64,000 nucleotides of DNA from Xanthostigma xanthostigma (GCA_963575645.1 OY754464.1:76420948-76484947), one strand, 5' to 3'. Counted from the stretch's first letter, positions 32,916-44,489 are shown. The notes: a model not told the origin generated them from the sequence alone. A program made the numbers and translations.

Positions 32916-34096
32916 TTTGAATAAATAAAATTGTCGACCAATTTTTCTCAGACCAATATATTGACAAAAAATTAAAAAATAACAAATCAATTAAAAAATT
33001 TTGTTTGTTATTAATTTTTCATTTATTATTTTGATTCTTTCAAAAATATTCAATCATCGTGCATTCTATTACATAATATTAAATAACTAATACTAATAAT
33101 TTTTTATATTTTTTAGAATTTTCTGAAGAAGATACAAATCCGGATCGAAACGTCATCTTGTGTTATATTGATTTGTTATTGCACATACCGCTAAACTAGC
33201 GGTATGTGCTTTATTATCGCTTTGTGCGTCAGAGCTGACTTTCGTTCATATAAGAAGTTATATCTAAGTTAATTTCACACGAAATCCATTCAAATTGAAG
33301 CTTTTTGAAAAGAGGAGATTCTAATCTATACAATAGAACCATTTTTAAATCAATTTGAGTTCATAAATACTATTAAAATTGTAATTGAAAATCACAAACA
33401 GCAGTTGTCGGTTGGTCTGTACGTATGTACGTCTGTACGTATGTACGTACGTCACGACTCTACAGATCGCAATTTTGGTCGGATTGCCTTGGGTTATATT
33501 TTATTCACTTTGTTTACTATCAGACCAGAACCCTATTTAAATTCACTAAAATGTGTTCAGTAGTTTAATTTTTATAAACAGTTTTATTTTTTATTATTTT
33601 TGACAGCTAATAGTTTAAAAACAATTTGTAAATATAGTGTAATCCATAAAACAAGTGCTACACTTGTATACCGTGATAACACCACGACCGTATTAGGCCG
33701 CCGTGGCGCAATGGTTATGCCGTTGGATCCCCAAGGGCAAGGTCTTGGGTTCGATTCCTTACGAAACCATTGATGTTTTTTTTCTTTTTTTTCTTTCTTT
33801 TTTTTCTTTCTTTTTATTTTGTTTTATTTTATTCCACTTGATATTAATTATATATTATATTATGTATAGTTCTTAATTTTTTTTATTTTTGCAAACTTAA
33901 AAAAAAAATTTTTCAATTTATTTCTTTAAATTTTTAAATCTTTTTAAATTTATTAAAAATATTTTTTAATTGTTATTTTTTTATCATACAGTGGAAAACT
34001 TGCGGGATGTGCACTTTTGGTTTTGCCAACTATTTTTTTATTTTTTGTCAATATATTGGTCTGAGAAAAATTGGTCGACAATTTTATTTATTTGAA
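32916..34096. mobile_element. 1.2-kb TIR element containing a tRNA-like SINE
   Basis: Terminal arms of about 58 bp (32918-32975 and 34040-34096) include AATAAATAAAATTGTCGACC and CAGACCAATATATTGAC. Inside are a CTGAAGAAGAT-stem-CGAAACGTC motif (33129-33158), a perfect hairpin GCACATACCGCTA-AAC-TAGCGGTATGTGC (33181-33209), a GTACGTATGTAC microsatellite (33416-33454) and a tRNA-like head. Confidence 0.8.
33696..33768 (+). repeat. tRNA-derived SINE head
   Basis: A box TGGCGCAATGGTTATGCC and B box GGGTTCGATTCC, followed by an unusual TTTCTTTTTTTTC tail. Closest by eye to tRNA-Trp/Gln-like sequences. The anticodon stem is unclear. Confidence 0.65.
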
Positions 34097-34668
34097 GAGT
34101 TCTATTCAGACGTTAATCAAACATTTGAATTTGATATTTGAACTAATGTTTTTATTGCTCTATGAATTAGACAAACTTGTAATTTATTTCATTATGAAAA
34201 ATATTGTTCATTTAATGTTCCTTCTTCTTTACGATATAAGTCAAACCTACTGACAGATATTTTGCCTATTATAAGCCAGTTGCTTACCAGTAGTTGTAAG
34301 TATCGTCACGATAAATCAGTTTATTGTATAATATTACAAAATATGAAGTACGCGTTGGAGCTTACGACATCTGTACTATGCAGAAACAACGAGAATTACA
34401 TTTTTGTTTCGTCAACTCGTGTTCTTTTTGCGTCCGTTCGCTTCTCTCCCTGTAATATAAGTCCTTTTTATTTTATATATATTGTGACAAACTGTCAGAC
34501 TTTTGGCATTCTTCCACATCCATCCTCTTCCCTCTTTTCTTCCTTAAAGAGAAACATATTACTTCGTGCACTCTTGATACTATATTTTGCAGCTTTATTC
34601 TATAAAAAACAGAACTGTGGGATATATACAATCTACTATACATAACTGAATGTATATTTTATAGAAAT
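34097..34668. other. Unassigned; long open frame without a domain
   Basis: A 127-codon + strand frame (34262-34645) has low-complexity, hydrophobic content and no recognisable motif. I treat it as chance. Confidence 0.4.
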
Positions 34669-35075
34669 ACTAGCGGTCCGTCCCGGTTTCACCCGGGTGC
34701 GATAGATATAATTCTGCGAAATGTATTTCGTTTGCGGCCCGGCGTCTAAACTAGTGGCTTTGAGCAAATTCTACCAGATTTGTTTCTGAACTAATAACTT
34801 TGAGCGAATTCTGTCTTGGTACTAAAATAGTTTTTTTTGTTTGCTTCTGAACTAATAGTTCTAAGTAAATTCTAACAGATGTCGTAACATGTTACTAAAA
34901 CGGTTTTTTTTTAGAAAACACCGTAATTTTGTGCAAAATATTAAATGAATACTTTATTATAGCGTAACTTACACCAAGCAAGACACATTTACAAAATATC
35001 ATAAAAATCGGGTCAGTGGGTTAGGAGATTAGCGCGGCGACAATTGTGACACGAGAATTTTATATATATTATAGA
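34669..35075 (+). repeat. ACTAGCGG repeat, long copy
   Basis: ACTAGCGGTCCGTCCCGG TT, three 40-bp-type units, then ACACCGTAATTTTGTGCAAA and a tail ending GGTTAGGAGATTAGCGCGGC. The full tail is shared with 54410-54800. Confidence 0.8.
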
Positions 35076-35241
35076 TAGGTAAAAGCAATTGTTTCTTAAG
35101 ATTTGATACAAATTGGAAGAAATGTGTATTGAAATCTGAAAATTTATTTTCCCATTTAATTCTGTCAGTAAAATCATGAAATTTGGCACAAAGGTTACCT
35201 CTTCTTTAAATTGTTAAAAGATATAGATATTTGGGCAAGTG

Positions 35242-35350
35242 AGCCTGAAAGTTCAGTGCTTTTCGACAAAAGCATTGAACTTTCAGGCTATACCTAAGTT
35301 TTAACAATTGGTTTCCTAGACGACTATTGGAAACCAATTGTTAAAACTTA
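35242..35350. repeat. Two adjacent hairpins
   Basis: Hairpin 1 (35242-35289) pairs AGCCTGAAAGTTCAGTGC with its inverse. Hairpin 2 (35295-35350) pairs TAAGTTTTAACAATTGGT with its inverse. Confidence 0.9.
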
Positions 35351-35430
35351 ATGTTCACTTCGCAGCTTTATATATCATGTTCTTTACCGAACTGAAAATA
35401 CGTGTGTTGCAACGAACGCCCGAAACCAGT

Positions 35431-35765
35431 GATGGTGAACCTTTTTGAGAAGTGGGTCAAATTTTGTTAATTTTTTTTTGTACTTAGTCACGGGCGTTAC
35501 TTGTTAAAACGGAGAGGGGATGGTTAATACTATTTTTTGAGAAACTTTCTTTGGACGGCACACGACGCTTTACGACTATGCTGGATTCAGCGTGTTTTTT
35601 TTATAAGCATGGTGATTTTGCCAAAGTTCCAAAAGATTTCGGTTTTCGTCAAAAATCGCAATTTTTTAAAGGGGTATGCCTTGAAAAATTACAAAAAAAG
35701 AATTCTCATAAAATTGTCATGAAAAATTACCAAATTGATTTTTGTGATAATAATCGACGTTGAAA
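35431..35765 (+). mobile_element. hAT-like fragment (CAGTGATGGTGAACC)
   Basis: It begins with a hAT-type end. From 35570 it matches 61915-62040 (GGATTCAGCGTGTTTTTT, AAAGATTTCGGTTTTCGT), which ties the palindromic-core family to hAT ends. Truncated on the right. Confidence 0.65.
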
Positions 35766-36180
35766 TCCAGAAATTTGACACGTGTTTTCATATCGTAGAA
35801 AAGATAATATATTCAAAAATTGATTTTTATGTTTTAAAGCCGATATCAAAACAGGTTTAATAAAATTATATTTCTTTTCGCACGAGTTTTTCAATTTCAG
35901 ATAAGTGTAGTGTTTTCAGTACCTATCTTTTTGATCTAAAAATGAAAAATGTCTAAATATAGGCTTGATATACAGCAATAACAAAGTGAGATACGCGCTT
36001 TACGTGACCAGTAAACGTAATCAAAGACACACCGAACATGGCTATGGAAACGCTAACGAATTAGCGACGTTCGACGATCAAAAAGCTCTACGCCCGGACT
36101 CGATTTTTACCAGTGCAGTGCAGCGGCGCATTTACCAAAAATGTAAGCAGGTTTATTTTTTATGTCTGTCTTTAGTGTGA
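35766..36180. other. Unassigned
   Basis: Nothing recognised. Confidence 0.5.
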
Positions 36181-36655
36181 TATTTGATGATGACAAAGAT
36201 TACATGTTAGATAATATATGCATTGATAAATCGCACATGGGTTGCCTAGCTTTAAATCGCGTACCGATGCTGTTAAATTAAATAAGTTTTAGTTAACTTT
36301 TTCGGATAAACTTCCCCGATTTGTTAGTCATAAAAATCGAGCCTAAGATGAGATAATATGACACATAAAAATGTTAATAAAACAAATAAACTCAAAGTAC
36401 ACAAAACACAACTATTTACAAGGTATGTTTATGTGGATGATCTATATTTATGTGTAGAATCAATGGTATATTCCAATTCTTCTCTCATTTTAGGCTCGAT
36501 TTTTATGATTAACAAATCGGTGAAGTTGATCCAAAAAAGTTAATTAGAATTTTTTAATTTAACAGCATCGGTACGCGATTTAGCTAGGCAACCCATGTGC
36601 GATTTTTCAGTTTATATATTATCTAACATAATATAATCTTTGTCATCATCAAATA
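36181..36655. mobile_element. Foldback element, 475 bp
   Basis: TATTTGATGATGACAAAGAT at the left and its inverse at the right. Arms of about 165 bp include CGCACATGGGTTGCCTAGCT and CTCGATTTTTATGA. Non-coding. Confidence 0.88.
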
Positions 36656-37145
36656 ACAGATGAGGATATATATATTTATAATACCGGATCTCGCATTATT
36701 AATACATTTTTGAAAATTGAATTTTAATCACTCCGGAAATTCAAGTCTACTTCGCGCAATCATGACTTCCTTCAGACAATGTAAAAACCGCTGCACTCGA
36801 GGGTGGTCTTGCCGCTGGAATCTCTGCTGGGGCTTGTGCTGGCTGGCGCGCTAGCTGCAAAAATAGAAATGTTGTCACTGCAGGCTCGCGGGCGTGGTTA
36901 CAAGATAGATTTCTAAATTAGAAACGGGGCTATTTTTCGTGCTTATCTGACTGTTTATTTTGAGCAAGAACCAATCAGGAAATAGTATCTTCTCACGTGA
37001 GCGATATGGGCAAACGTCATAAACAATGTGCGGTGAGTGAAGGCAACAAAGCGTATCGAAAATATATCTGCGTCTCTTTCTTCGATGTAATTCCCTGATT
37101 TCTCTGATGATAGGATTGGTTAAAGTACTAGCATTCAATCTGAAT
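36656..37145. other. Unassigned
   Basis: A GC-richer patch at 36780-36870 has no recognisable exon. Confidence 0.4.
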
Positions 37146-37727
37146 AAAGTATCTCTGTTACAAAAACTTTGTCTTTTTCTTTGACGTTAACATGGGCGTA
37201 TCAGCTTTTGGCCCAAGAGGGGACAAATTAGAAATTTCTTAAGCCGGGTCCCTCGTGCTTGTTTTGCCCTCTTGGATACGCCAGTGCTTACGGCTTAAAA
37301 AAAGACAGAAGTATATGTTTGCACCCTAATAGTTCGATTGCGATTTTATTCCTATGCTCAGTATAGAATGAAAAAAAATAATGCAAAATCAGCCGCCATA
37401 ATGTCTTTTAAACAAAACGAGTACCTTTATGGTAACAAATCAAGGCACGGGGCAGCGTGTCAAGCCAAGTTCAACAAAGAAAAAGATAGCAACAGCCGTG
37501 CACTCAATCATGGCAGCCATGGCACATATCTTTATGCCACCAATCACCATACACATGTCAAAGCAGAGCAGTCAATAGTATCTCTGTTTCAAAAACTTTC
37601 TGTCTTTTTCTATGACGTTAAGCCAATCAGAGCCAACGAGTTCTTATGACTTAAAAAAAGACAGAAATATATCTTTGCACCCTAACGGTTCGATTGCGAT
37701 TTCATTCCTATGCTCGGTATAGAAAAT
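37146..37727 (+). repeat. Direct repeat pair
   Basis: GTATCTCTGTTACAAAAACT to CCTATGCTCAGTATAGAA (37148-37368) is repeated, slightly shorter, at 37578-37727. The intervening 200 bp is unique. Confidence 0.75.
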
Positions 37728-37747
37728 AAGTAAATGTTCGGAAGCTT

Positions 37748-37857
37748 TGGTAGAATTTGCTCAAAGCTATTAGTTCAGACGCCGGGCCGCAAACGAAATA
37801 CATTTTGCAGAATTATATCTATCGCACCCGGATGAAATCGGGACGGAGCGCTAGTAT
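37748..37857 (-). repeat. ACTAGCGG repeat, short inverted copy
   Basis: Contains one 40-bp unit and the CGCACCCGGATGAAATCGGG ACGGAGCGCTAGT end. Confidence 0.8.
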
Positions 37858-38612
37858 ACTTATAAAAATGTTTGTCAACCCTGCTGATTGATGTGACGTC
37901 ACTGCTTCTGACGGCCGCGGAAGCATAGTTTTTTTTTTCTTTTTTTGTAAACCGTACAATTTGATTTATGAAATATTTTTTGTCTGTACGAGAAACTGAT
38001 TTCAGATTAATTAAAATTTAATTTAAATAACTTGATTAAAGGTCTCTGGATTGGTGATTTTTATGATGGCGCTTTTTTCTTTTTTCCATTTGAAGCTTGT
38101 AAATAAATTTTACCGACAAACATAACCTAAAAATAAAATCATTAACTCACGTCACCGGCCAGTCAGTGGTTTCATAGCCGTACTAAATTAATTGTCGAAA
38201 ATTAATTAACATCAGAAAATATATTTGTTAATTTCAAATAGAGTAACGTATATGTTACAATTATTTTATAACAGTGTATAATATTTTTGGTAATAATTAT
38301 TTTTTTGCAAACTTTTTTGAATGTTTCCGTTTTTGAACACGCTTTTATTAGCTTGACCTGCATGTATGTATGTATGCAAAGGAATCTTTCAGCGTAATTT
38401 TCATAAATCTCAAGAAGTCTGATTAACTTGAAAATTTGCACACGTGTCAAGGGCCGATAACAATATAATTATTTCATAAAAATAAATTTGAATTTAAAAA
38501 TTTTGAAAAAAAAAATATAAATTTGAATTTAAAAATTTTGAATAAAATTTGAATTATAAAAAATTTTGAAAAAAATTATTTTTGATGTCTTGTGACTAAA
38601 AATTAAGAAAAT
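37858..38612. other. Unassigned, AT-rich low complexity
   Basis: 38460-38600 is a degenerate AAATTTGAATTTAAAAATTT tandem. Nothing else recognised. Confidence 0.5.
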
Positions 38613-39087
38613 AAATTATAGTTTAAAAAAACTAAAAAAACAGCCTTTAATAGCAAACCGAACTAAAAAGTAGAAAATAATTTTTAAGTATGATGAGTTT
38701 GTGTTACAGCAACAGAAAGTCCAACAAACAATTAAGACTAATTAATTTAGAATAAGATTAAAATAAAAATTAAGTTATTAACAAAATGATTTAATTAATA
38801 GTAAAAATGCGTGGGGTACCAATTACTATATCCTAACTCTAATTTTATAAATAGTTTAAAATGAAATAATTGTAACATTTAATATCAAGCACCCCACGCC
38901 TTTTTACTATAATTGAATTATTTTGCCAATAACTTAATTTTTATTTTAATTTTATTCCAAATTATTTAATCATAATTGATTATTAGACTTTCTATTGCTG
39001 TAACACAAACTCTTCATACTTTAAAAATATTTTCTACTTTTTAGTTCGGTTTGCTATTAAAGCGTGTTTTTTCAAACTATAATTTCG
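38613..39087. repeat. Large foldback with AACTAAAAAGTA and GCGTGGGG modules
   Basis: The arms pair AAATTATAGTTTAAA, CTTTAATAGCAAACCG, AACTAAAAAGTAGAAAATA, GTTTGTGTTACAGCAA and, innermost, AAATGCGTGGGGT with their inverses around a spacer of about 70 bp. The middle of the arms is diverged. Confidence 0.88.
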
Positions 39088-39090
39088 AGC

Positions 39091-39615
39091 CGAACGGAAG
39101 TTGAGAGGAGATATAAGTTAGTGAAGATAGAAAGAGGATGACAAATACTTCACTGGCTAGTGGCGCCATCAAGTGACCGAAACAAATACTTCACTGGCTA
39201 GTGGCGGCATCAGCTGGCCGAAAATATAAGCAGTACTAACAATAGAATGACACATACTTTACTTGACAGTGGCGCTATCGGGTGACAGAAAACAGTTTTG
39301 TAAGCCTACTTAACTTGCAGAGCTAAATAATATTTCATAAAGATTTAGGCTTAAAATCCAACGAGAGCTAAGTAATTGCAATGTATTACTTTCGTTTTCA
39401 TTATCTTTATGTTTATATTTCTTTCTTCTTACATTAGACTGTTCATTTTGTTCTTGAACAATTTTATAAATTAATATTTTGTTCAATACATTAAATATTC
39501 TACGTTTAAAGTGAATAAAATTGTAAATTCGTTTTAAAGTTCATATTTTGTGAATTTTCGGGTGAATAATAACTATTTAAGGCAGGAAGAAGTTTCACTT
39601 CAGTCGTGTAGTCTA
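39091..39615 (+). repeat. CACACGACTGAAGT repeat family, copy 2
   Basis: Matches 48500-49008. A GCTAGTGGCGCCATC segment is duplicated at 39155-39215, where the other copies have it once. Confidence 0.8.
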
Positions 39616-40193
39616 CACACTTGTTTTTTTTTATAAAACATTTGTTTATAGTCACAAAAATTTGAAACATTCGGAGATTTAATATACACATATATATGCG
39701 CGTACATTTTTTTTTTTTGTTTCAATCACTATAAGTCGCTTTTACGCAACAGTTTGCATGACAGCCTTCGCTTGCGGCATAATAAAAGAACATTTCGTGT
39801 CAAAGTTGAGTATACAACACAGCTTGAAACAGATATATTTTTTCTTTTTATGAAATTTTTTCTAAAATGCATAAAAAATTCTATTACTATATACCTACCT
39901 AAACAAAGGAAAAAAAACAAGGAAATATTTTTATTTTAATAACGACTATTTATTTAAAAATAAAATAACTCTGCCGTCTTTGGATGGAAAGCTGTATGTC
40001 TGATTGGATCTCATTTAAATGACAAATCCATGTCAAAGTAAAAAAAAATGTAATCCGTCAAAATAACAAACTTTTATTGAACATTTAGGAGATAATAAGA
40101 AAAGTTTCCCTTCTTATTTTGTCAAAATATTTTAACGTGTCAGTTTGACATTTAATTTAGAAATAGTAATAATATATAACACAACTAGCGGCC
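39616..40193. other. Unassigned
   Basis: Nothing recognised. Confidence 0.5.
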
Positions 40194-40870
40194 CGTTCTG
40201 GTTTCACCCGGGTGCGATAGATATAATTCTGTAAAATGTATTTCGTTTGCGGCCCAGCGTCTGAACTAATAGCTTTAAGCAAATTCTACCAGATTTGCTT
40301 CTGAACTAATAGCTTTGAGCGAAATCTGTCAGATGTCACTACTTAGTACTAAAACAGTTTTTTTAATACACTAGCGGGCCCGTCCTGGTTTCACCCGGGT
40401 GCGATAGATATAATTCTTCTAAATGTTTTCACTATTTCGTTTGCGGCCCGGCGTCTGAACTAATAGCTTTGAGCAAATTCTACCAGATTTGCTTCTGAAC
40501 TAATAACTTTGAGCGAAATCTGTCAGATGTCGCTACTTAGTACTAAAACAGTTTTTTTTAATACACTAGCGGCCCGTCCCGGTTTCACCCGGGTGCGATA
40601 GATATAATTCTGCTAAATTTCGTTTCGCTTTGAGCAAATTGTACCAGATTTGCTTTTGAACTAATAGCTTTAAGCGAATTTTAAAGATGTTGCTACTTGG
40701 CACCGAAACAGTTTTTCTGTTTGCTTCTGAACTAATAGCTTTGAGTAAATTCCATCAGATGTCATTACATGTTACTAAAACAGTTTATTTTCACAATACA
40801 CCGTAATTTTGTACAAAATATTTAAAAAAAAAACTATCCTATGGCGTAAGTAGCACCAAGTGCAAAAATT
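40194..40870 (+). repeat. Three ACTAGCGG repeats in tandem
   Basis: Heads at 40194, 40370 and 40565. Each of the first two ends in AGTACTAAAACAGTTTTTTT and is followed at once by the next head; only the third has the long tail. Confidence 0.85.
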
Positions 40871-41104
40871 TAGGAGATTTTTTTATCATTATGTTGAGTT
40901 CCATCTAACGGAATTACAGCTGTTGAATTTTATTGTTTGGTATTTAAAACCACTTCACAGTACAATATGTTTGTAGTTGGTTAATTTTAACCAACTCGGC
41001 AACACTGTAATACAGTGGAGCCGAAGGCTTCACTTCTATCGTGTTTGATCTCAATAGCATGTGGAGTCGCGGGTAGCGGCTGATATAATAATAATAATTA
41101 GGTA
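40871..41104. other. Degraded ACTAGCCGTT repeat
   Basis: ACAGTGGAGCCGAAGGCTTC and CGCGGGTAGCGGCTGATA (41040-41088) match the family seen at 49320-49445. Confidence 0.5.
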
Positions 41105-41706
41105 TATACCGATCTACAGCATCATCTTTTGGACGTTAAAGCAACACTCGCTAAACTAAATATTTTACTGAAGGAGATTTATTTGGTTGAGAAACAAGTT
41201 TAAAATAAGCTTTACCAGAGTATCGCTTGTGGCCAACGTTTCGAAAAATATATTTTCATCATCAGGGCCTATAAACATGTATAATAATCGTTACATTTAA
41301 TATTATTTCGATTTCTAAATTACAGTATATACATTATTATCAGATTAAACTATACATTATTACATACCTCAATCGAAATAATATTAAATGTAACAATTAT
41401 TATACGTCATGTTCATAGGCCCTGATGATAAAAATATATTTTTCGAAACCTTGGCCACAAGCGATACTCTGGTAAAGCTTATTTCATACTTGTTTCTCAA
41501 CCAAATAAATCTCCTTCAATACTATTTTTGGAACAAAACTTCTACTAATAAATATTTTACGACAACGGGAGCGCCATTTGTTGAATACAGCACCATCAGC
41601 TGTTGGACGTTAAATCAGCATACACTTTACTAAATATTTTACGGTAGCGGGACAGCAACACACGCTAACCAAACTGAGCCCTAGCTACGCGTGGCCGGAC
41701 ACGACT
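41105..41706 (+). repeat. 88-bp family copy split by a foldback
   Basis: 41105-41165 and 41530-41706 are parts of one repeat (GACGTTAAAGCAACACTCGC, then GGGAGCGCCATTTGTTGA) and end in GGCCGGACACGACTAGT. A foldback (41166-41525) sits between them. Confidence 0.75.
41166..41525. mobile_element. PLE-like terminal foldback, complete
   Basis: The ends TACTGAAGGAGATTTATTTG and CAAATAAATCTCCTTCAATA are inverses. Each arm holds CAGAGTATCGCTTGTGGCC and a CTGATGATAAAAATA-stem-CGAAAC type motif. The centre is AT-rich and also partly paired. Confidence 0.85.
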
Positions 41707-42942
41707 AGTCACTAATAAATATGAGGTATAGTATTATTATAAAAAATGGTTAGACATAATTTTTGAAAATGTCTTCCGTAAGGCATGGTAAGTACGAAAG
41801 TTCGTTGATAAGTTAATCTGGGTAATAAACCATCAACGTTTAAATAATGACAGCACTACAGTGTAGAGAAGAGGTGGTGGTTAGTAAAGGTATCGGGTAC
41901 ACGATGGTGGAGGTAGCGTGTATAAAACCGGAAGCTAAAGAATTCCGGTCCGTAATAAGAACTCCTCGCTTTGAAAGCAAACTGGAAAAGATTCGCGTTA
42001 AATTTATCGTTATGGACTCTTTTTTTTTGTACAATAAATTTTCGCAAGAGTAAAATGCACTCCGGATTTAATCTACTATTTTCAGAGGAATTCAATTTAC
42101 GAAACTGGAAAACGACGCCCCAAATCTTGTATTTTTTATTATTCAAACCCACAAGTGGGGAATGGTATTAGTTTAGATAAAAAATCACTTTTCAAAAATT
42201 TTACAATATTTTTCCGTTTTGAGGTCGCCCAAATCCAAAAACATATTTTTGGAAACACTTTGTGCGTCTGTTAGTCTGTGAACACGATACAGGTCAAACG
42301 GATGAGCGGATTGAAATCAAATTTTGGGAGGATGTTTGGTATGCAAATATAAATATTGTTTTTGGGGAAAATCGACGCATGTGCAGAAGAGATACATGCT
42401 ATAACGGTGTTTTTTATATATATGGTATACTTTTCATAACGACTTATTATTCTATTTATTTTTTCAAGAAAGTTTTGTTAGAAATTTTTTTTTCTAAACT
42501 TTATAGTTTCGGAAATATTTTGAAGATAAAAAAAAATCAGCCGCTCTTTTGTTTTATGGATCTGTCAGAAATAAACCAGTTAGGCATGCTTTGATTGATT
42601 TTTACATGACGTGGACCATATTATGTAGGTAACCATGGCAACGAATAGCAAATATCATATTGAATACTAGCCATTACCCGCGTCACCTCACACGATATCA
42701 GAAATTTTATTTTCTTTATTATAATCAAATGTCAACATTTTTGAAGTTGGAATGATCCCGTCGCCCAATTGGCTGGAATTTTTTTTATTTTATTTTGTTT
42801 TGTTAAGAGACAAATAGTTTTAAACGCACTGTTCACGTTTTACACGGGCATTAATTTTTCCGGCAAATTCTTTCACGTTTATCTATGACGAGGGTAGTCA
42901 TTTAAAATGATAAATAAATTAAAAAAAAAAATTATATAGACA
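41707..42942. other. Unassigned, 1.2 kb
   Basis: Overlapping open frames on both strands between 41840 and 42594 have no domain. GGATGAGCGGATTGAAATCA AATTTTGGGAGG at 42300 is a LINE-UTR-like phrase also seen at 12060. ACTAGCCATTACCCGCG at 42668 resembles the ACTAGCCGTT repeats. Confidence 0.45.
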
Positions 42943-43265
42943 CCACGTTTTTGAAACGAACTAAAAAGTATAAAATAATCTTTTTAACTTGTATTATCAT
43001 GTAATTACGTGCTATAATACATCGTAAAAAAATCAAAATATTATACGGCCCATGGGGGGATCGAACCTGCGACCTTCGCGTTATTAGCACGATGCTTTAG
43101 CCAACTGAGCTATGACCGACGATTGCTTGGTGCCTTACAACATAAGTAAGAATGAATTGTATGTATTATTTTTTTTTTATTTCTTTTATTATTTTCTTTT
43201 TTATTATTTTCTCGTATTGTCATCTAATTCTAAGTTATGTTAAAAATTTCAAGTCTCTATATCAT
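42943..43265 (-). repeat. tRNA-Ile SINE family, composite inverted copy
   Basis: The left edge CACCACGTTTTTGAAACG, AACTAAAAAGTATAAAAT and AACTTGTA modules adjoin the tRNA-Ile head (43047-43118) and then the shared body (43198-43265). Confidence 0.8.
43047..43118 (-). repeat. tRNA-Ile(AAT)-derived head
   Basis: On the minus strand: ATAGCTCAGTTGGCTAAAGC, loop CTAATAA with anticodon AAT, AACGCGAAGGTCGCAGG, TTCGATCCCCCCATGGGCC. Very close to insect tRNA-Ile-AAT, but the 5' acceptor strand (GGTCAT) no longer pairs with ATGGGCC. Part of a repeat, so not counted as a tRNA gene. Confidence 0.85.
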
Positions 43266-43267
43266 CA

Positions 43268-43434
43268 GGAATTATTAAAGGAAACCATGGAAAACCTCAA
43301 CAAGATGGCCGGTACAGGAATTACCGTTTCTCGGCGAGAGGTACAGGAAAAAGTCCCAGCCACATCTGCCCCCGCCGAGATTCGAACCCGGTACCTCCCG
43401 AATACGAGTCTAGGGCACCGTTCTATCAAATGAA
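43268..43434 (-). mobile_element. tRNA-Thr-like SINE
   Basis: On the minus strand a tRNA-like head (loop with CGT, GGTACCGGGTTCGAATCTCG) is followed by GGCTGGGACTTTTTCCTGTA, GGCCATCTTGTTGAGG and TTTTCCATGGTTTCC, a core found in arthropod SINEs. It adjoins the tRNA-Ile SINE at 43265. Confidence 0.75.
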
Positions 43435-43641
43435 TGATATGAAAATTATATTTACTAGCTATCATATAATTGGGCTTTTGAATGAAATTTTTTTTTGTCA
43501 TAAATGGAAAGATCGTATATAAGTTTTATAACAAAACTATTTTTCTTTTTTTTATTTTCGTTATAATTCAAAAGTTATATCAAATTAAAAATAAATTTTT
43601 GTACCCAGTTCCGAGAACGCGCCGACATTTCCCGAACATAA

Positions 43642-43760
43642 TGTGACGTCATAATGGTAAAATGTATATACGCAGTATACTATCAATGTGCATTGATTAA
43701 CACATGTAGAAGCCACTGATAGTATACTGCGTATATACATTTTACCATTATGACGTCACA
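43642..43760. repeat. Palindrome with 44-bp perfect arms
   Basis: Arms 43642-43685 and 43717-43760, starting TGTGACGTCATAATGG, with a 31-bp spacer. A CRE-like TGACGTCA lies at each outer end. Confidence 0.95.
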
Positions 43761-44486
43761 ACTGTCAAAAACAATTTTAGTGCGTTTGCAGTCACGTGAT
43801 TTTTTTTAATATTATATCAATTTTAAATTGCTTATAATTAATTTAAAAAAAGTTTTTTGAAAGTTTTTCGCATCGATTATCAATATTATTTATAATAAAG
43901 TTTTAAAATACAATAAAAAAATCGATAATTATTTTTTTTTCAAAAGCCTAATAGTCGTTGACAGTTTTGAAGGGAAGAAGTCTGAAGTCTCAGTTTGATA
44001 GATCGAGGATCGCATTGGAAAAAACAGAAGAAATGAAATGTGTAAGAGACGTAATGTTTTGCCTTAAAGCGATATCCGTCGTTCTTTTATATAAGAGTTA
44101 TCACAATCCATTAAACCCGACTGCAGTACTTATTTGTTTCGTGTTATTCTTTAAAAAGCCCTCGTTTTGTTAAAGGAAAGGCTCCGTGCGTGCGAGAGCC
44201 GAAACGGGGCGGGGGCGCCACTTGTCCGTCGAGCGACGCGAGCATGATCACTTGCTACTGCCGAAGTGGGGAAGCGAAAGGGGAACGAACGCGTTCTACT
44301 ACCGCCACACCTGACTGTTTCGTGACCTATAAAGATATTTTACATCTCCGATAACAAATGGTTAAAAGAATAGCGTCTACTGCAGGGTACTGGTTTTCTA
44401 ATTCAACTAGAATTAATATTGTTACGTAGAAAATAAGACGTGATTACATTTTTGACACATCAATTTTAACCTTGAAAATGATCGCA
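43761..44486. other. Unassigned; one GC-rich island
   Basis: 44175-44320 is strongly GC-rich (CGGGGCGGGGGCGCC) compared with its surroundings. No splice-bounded frame or motif was recognised. Confidence 0.45.
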
Positions 44487-44489
44487 TAA

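Noticed and set aside
34262-34645. 127-residue protein
   Set aside because: Low-complexity hydrophobic translation of AT-rich DNA, no motif, no neighbouring gene signals.
41422-41453. Canonical hammerhead ribozyme (CTGATGA...GAAAC)
   Set aside because: The base pair next to the core fails, and no stem I or cleavage-site strand was found; kept only as hammerhead-like.
41840-42594. Cluster of overlapping open frames on both strands
   Set aside because: No domain, no splice signals I trust, and the frames overlap each other.
43047-43118. Functional tRNA-Ile gene
   Set aside because: The acceptor stem no longer pairs, and the same head occurs inside a repeat at 18494 and 45239.
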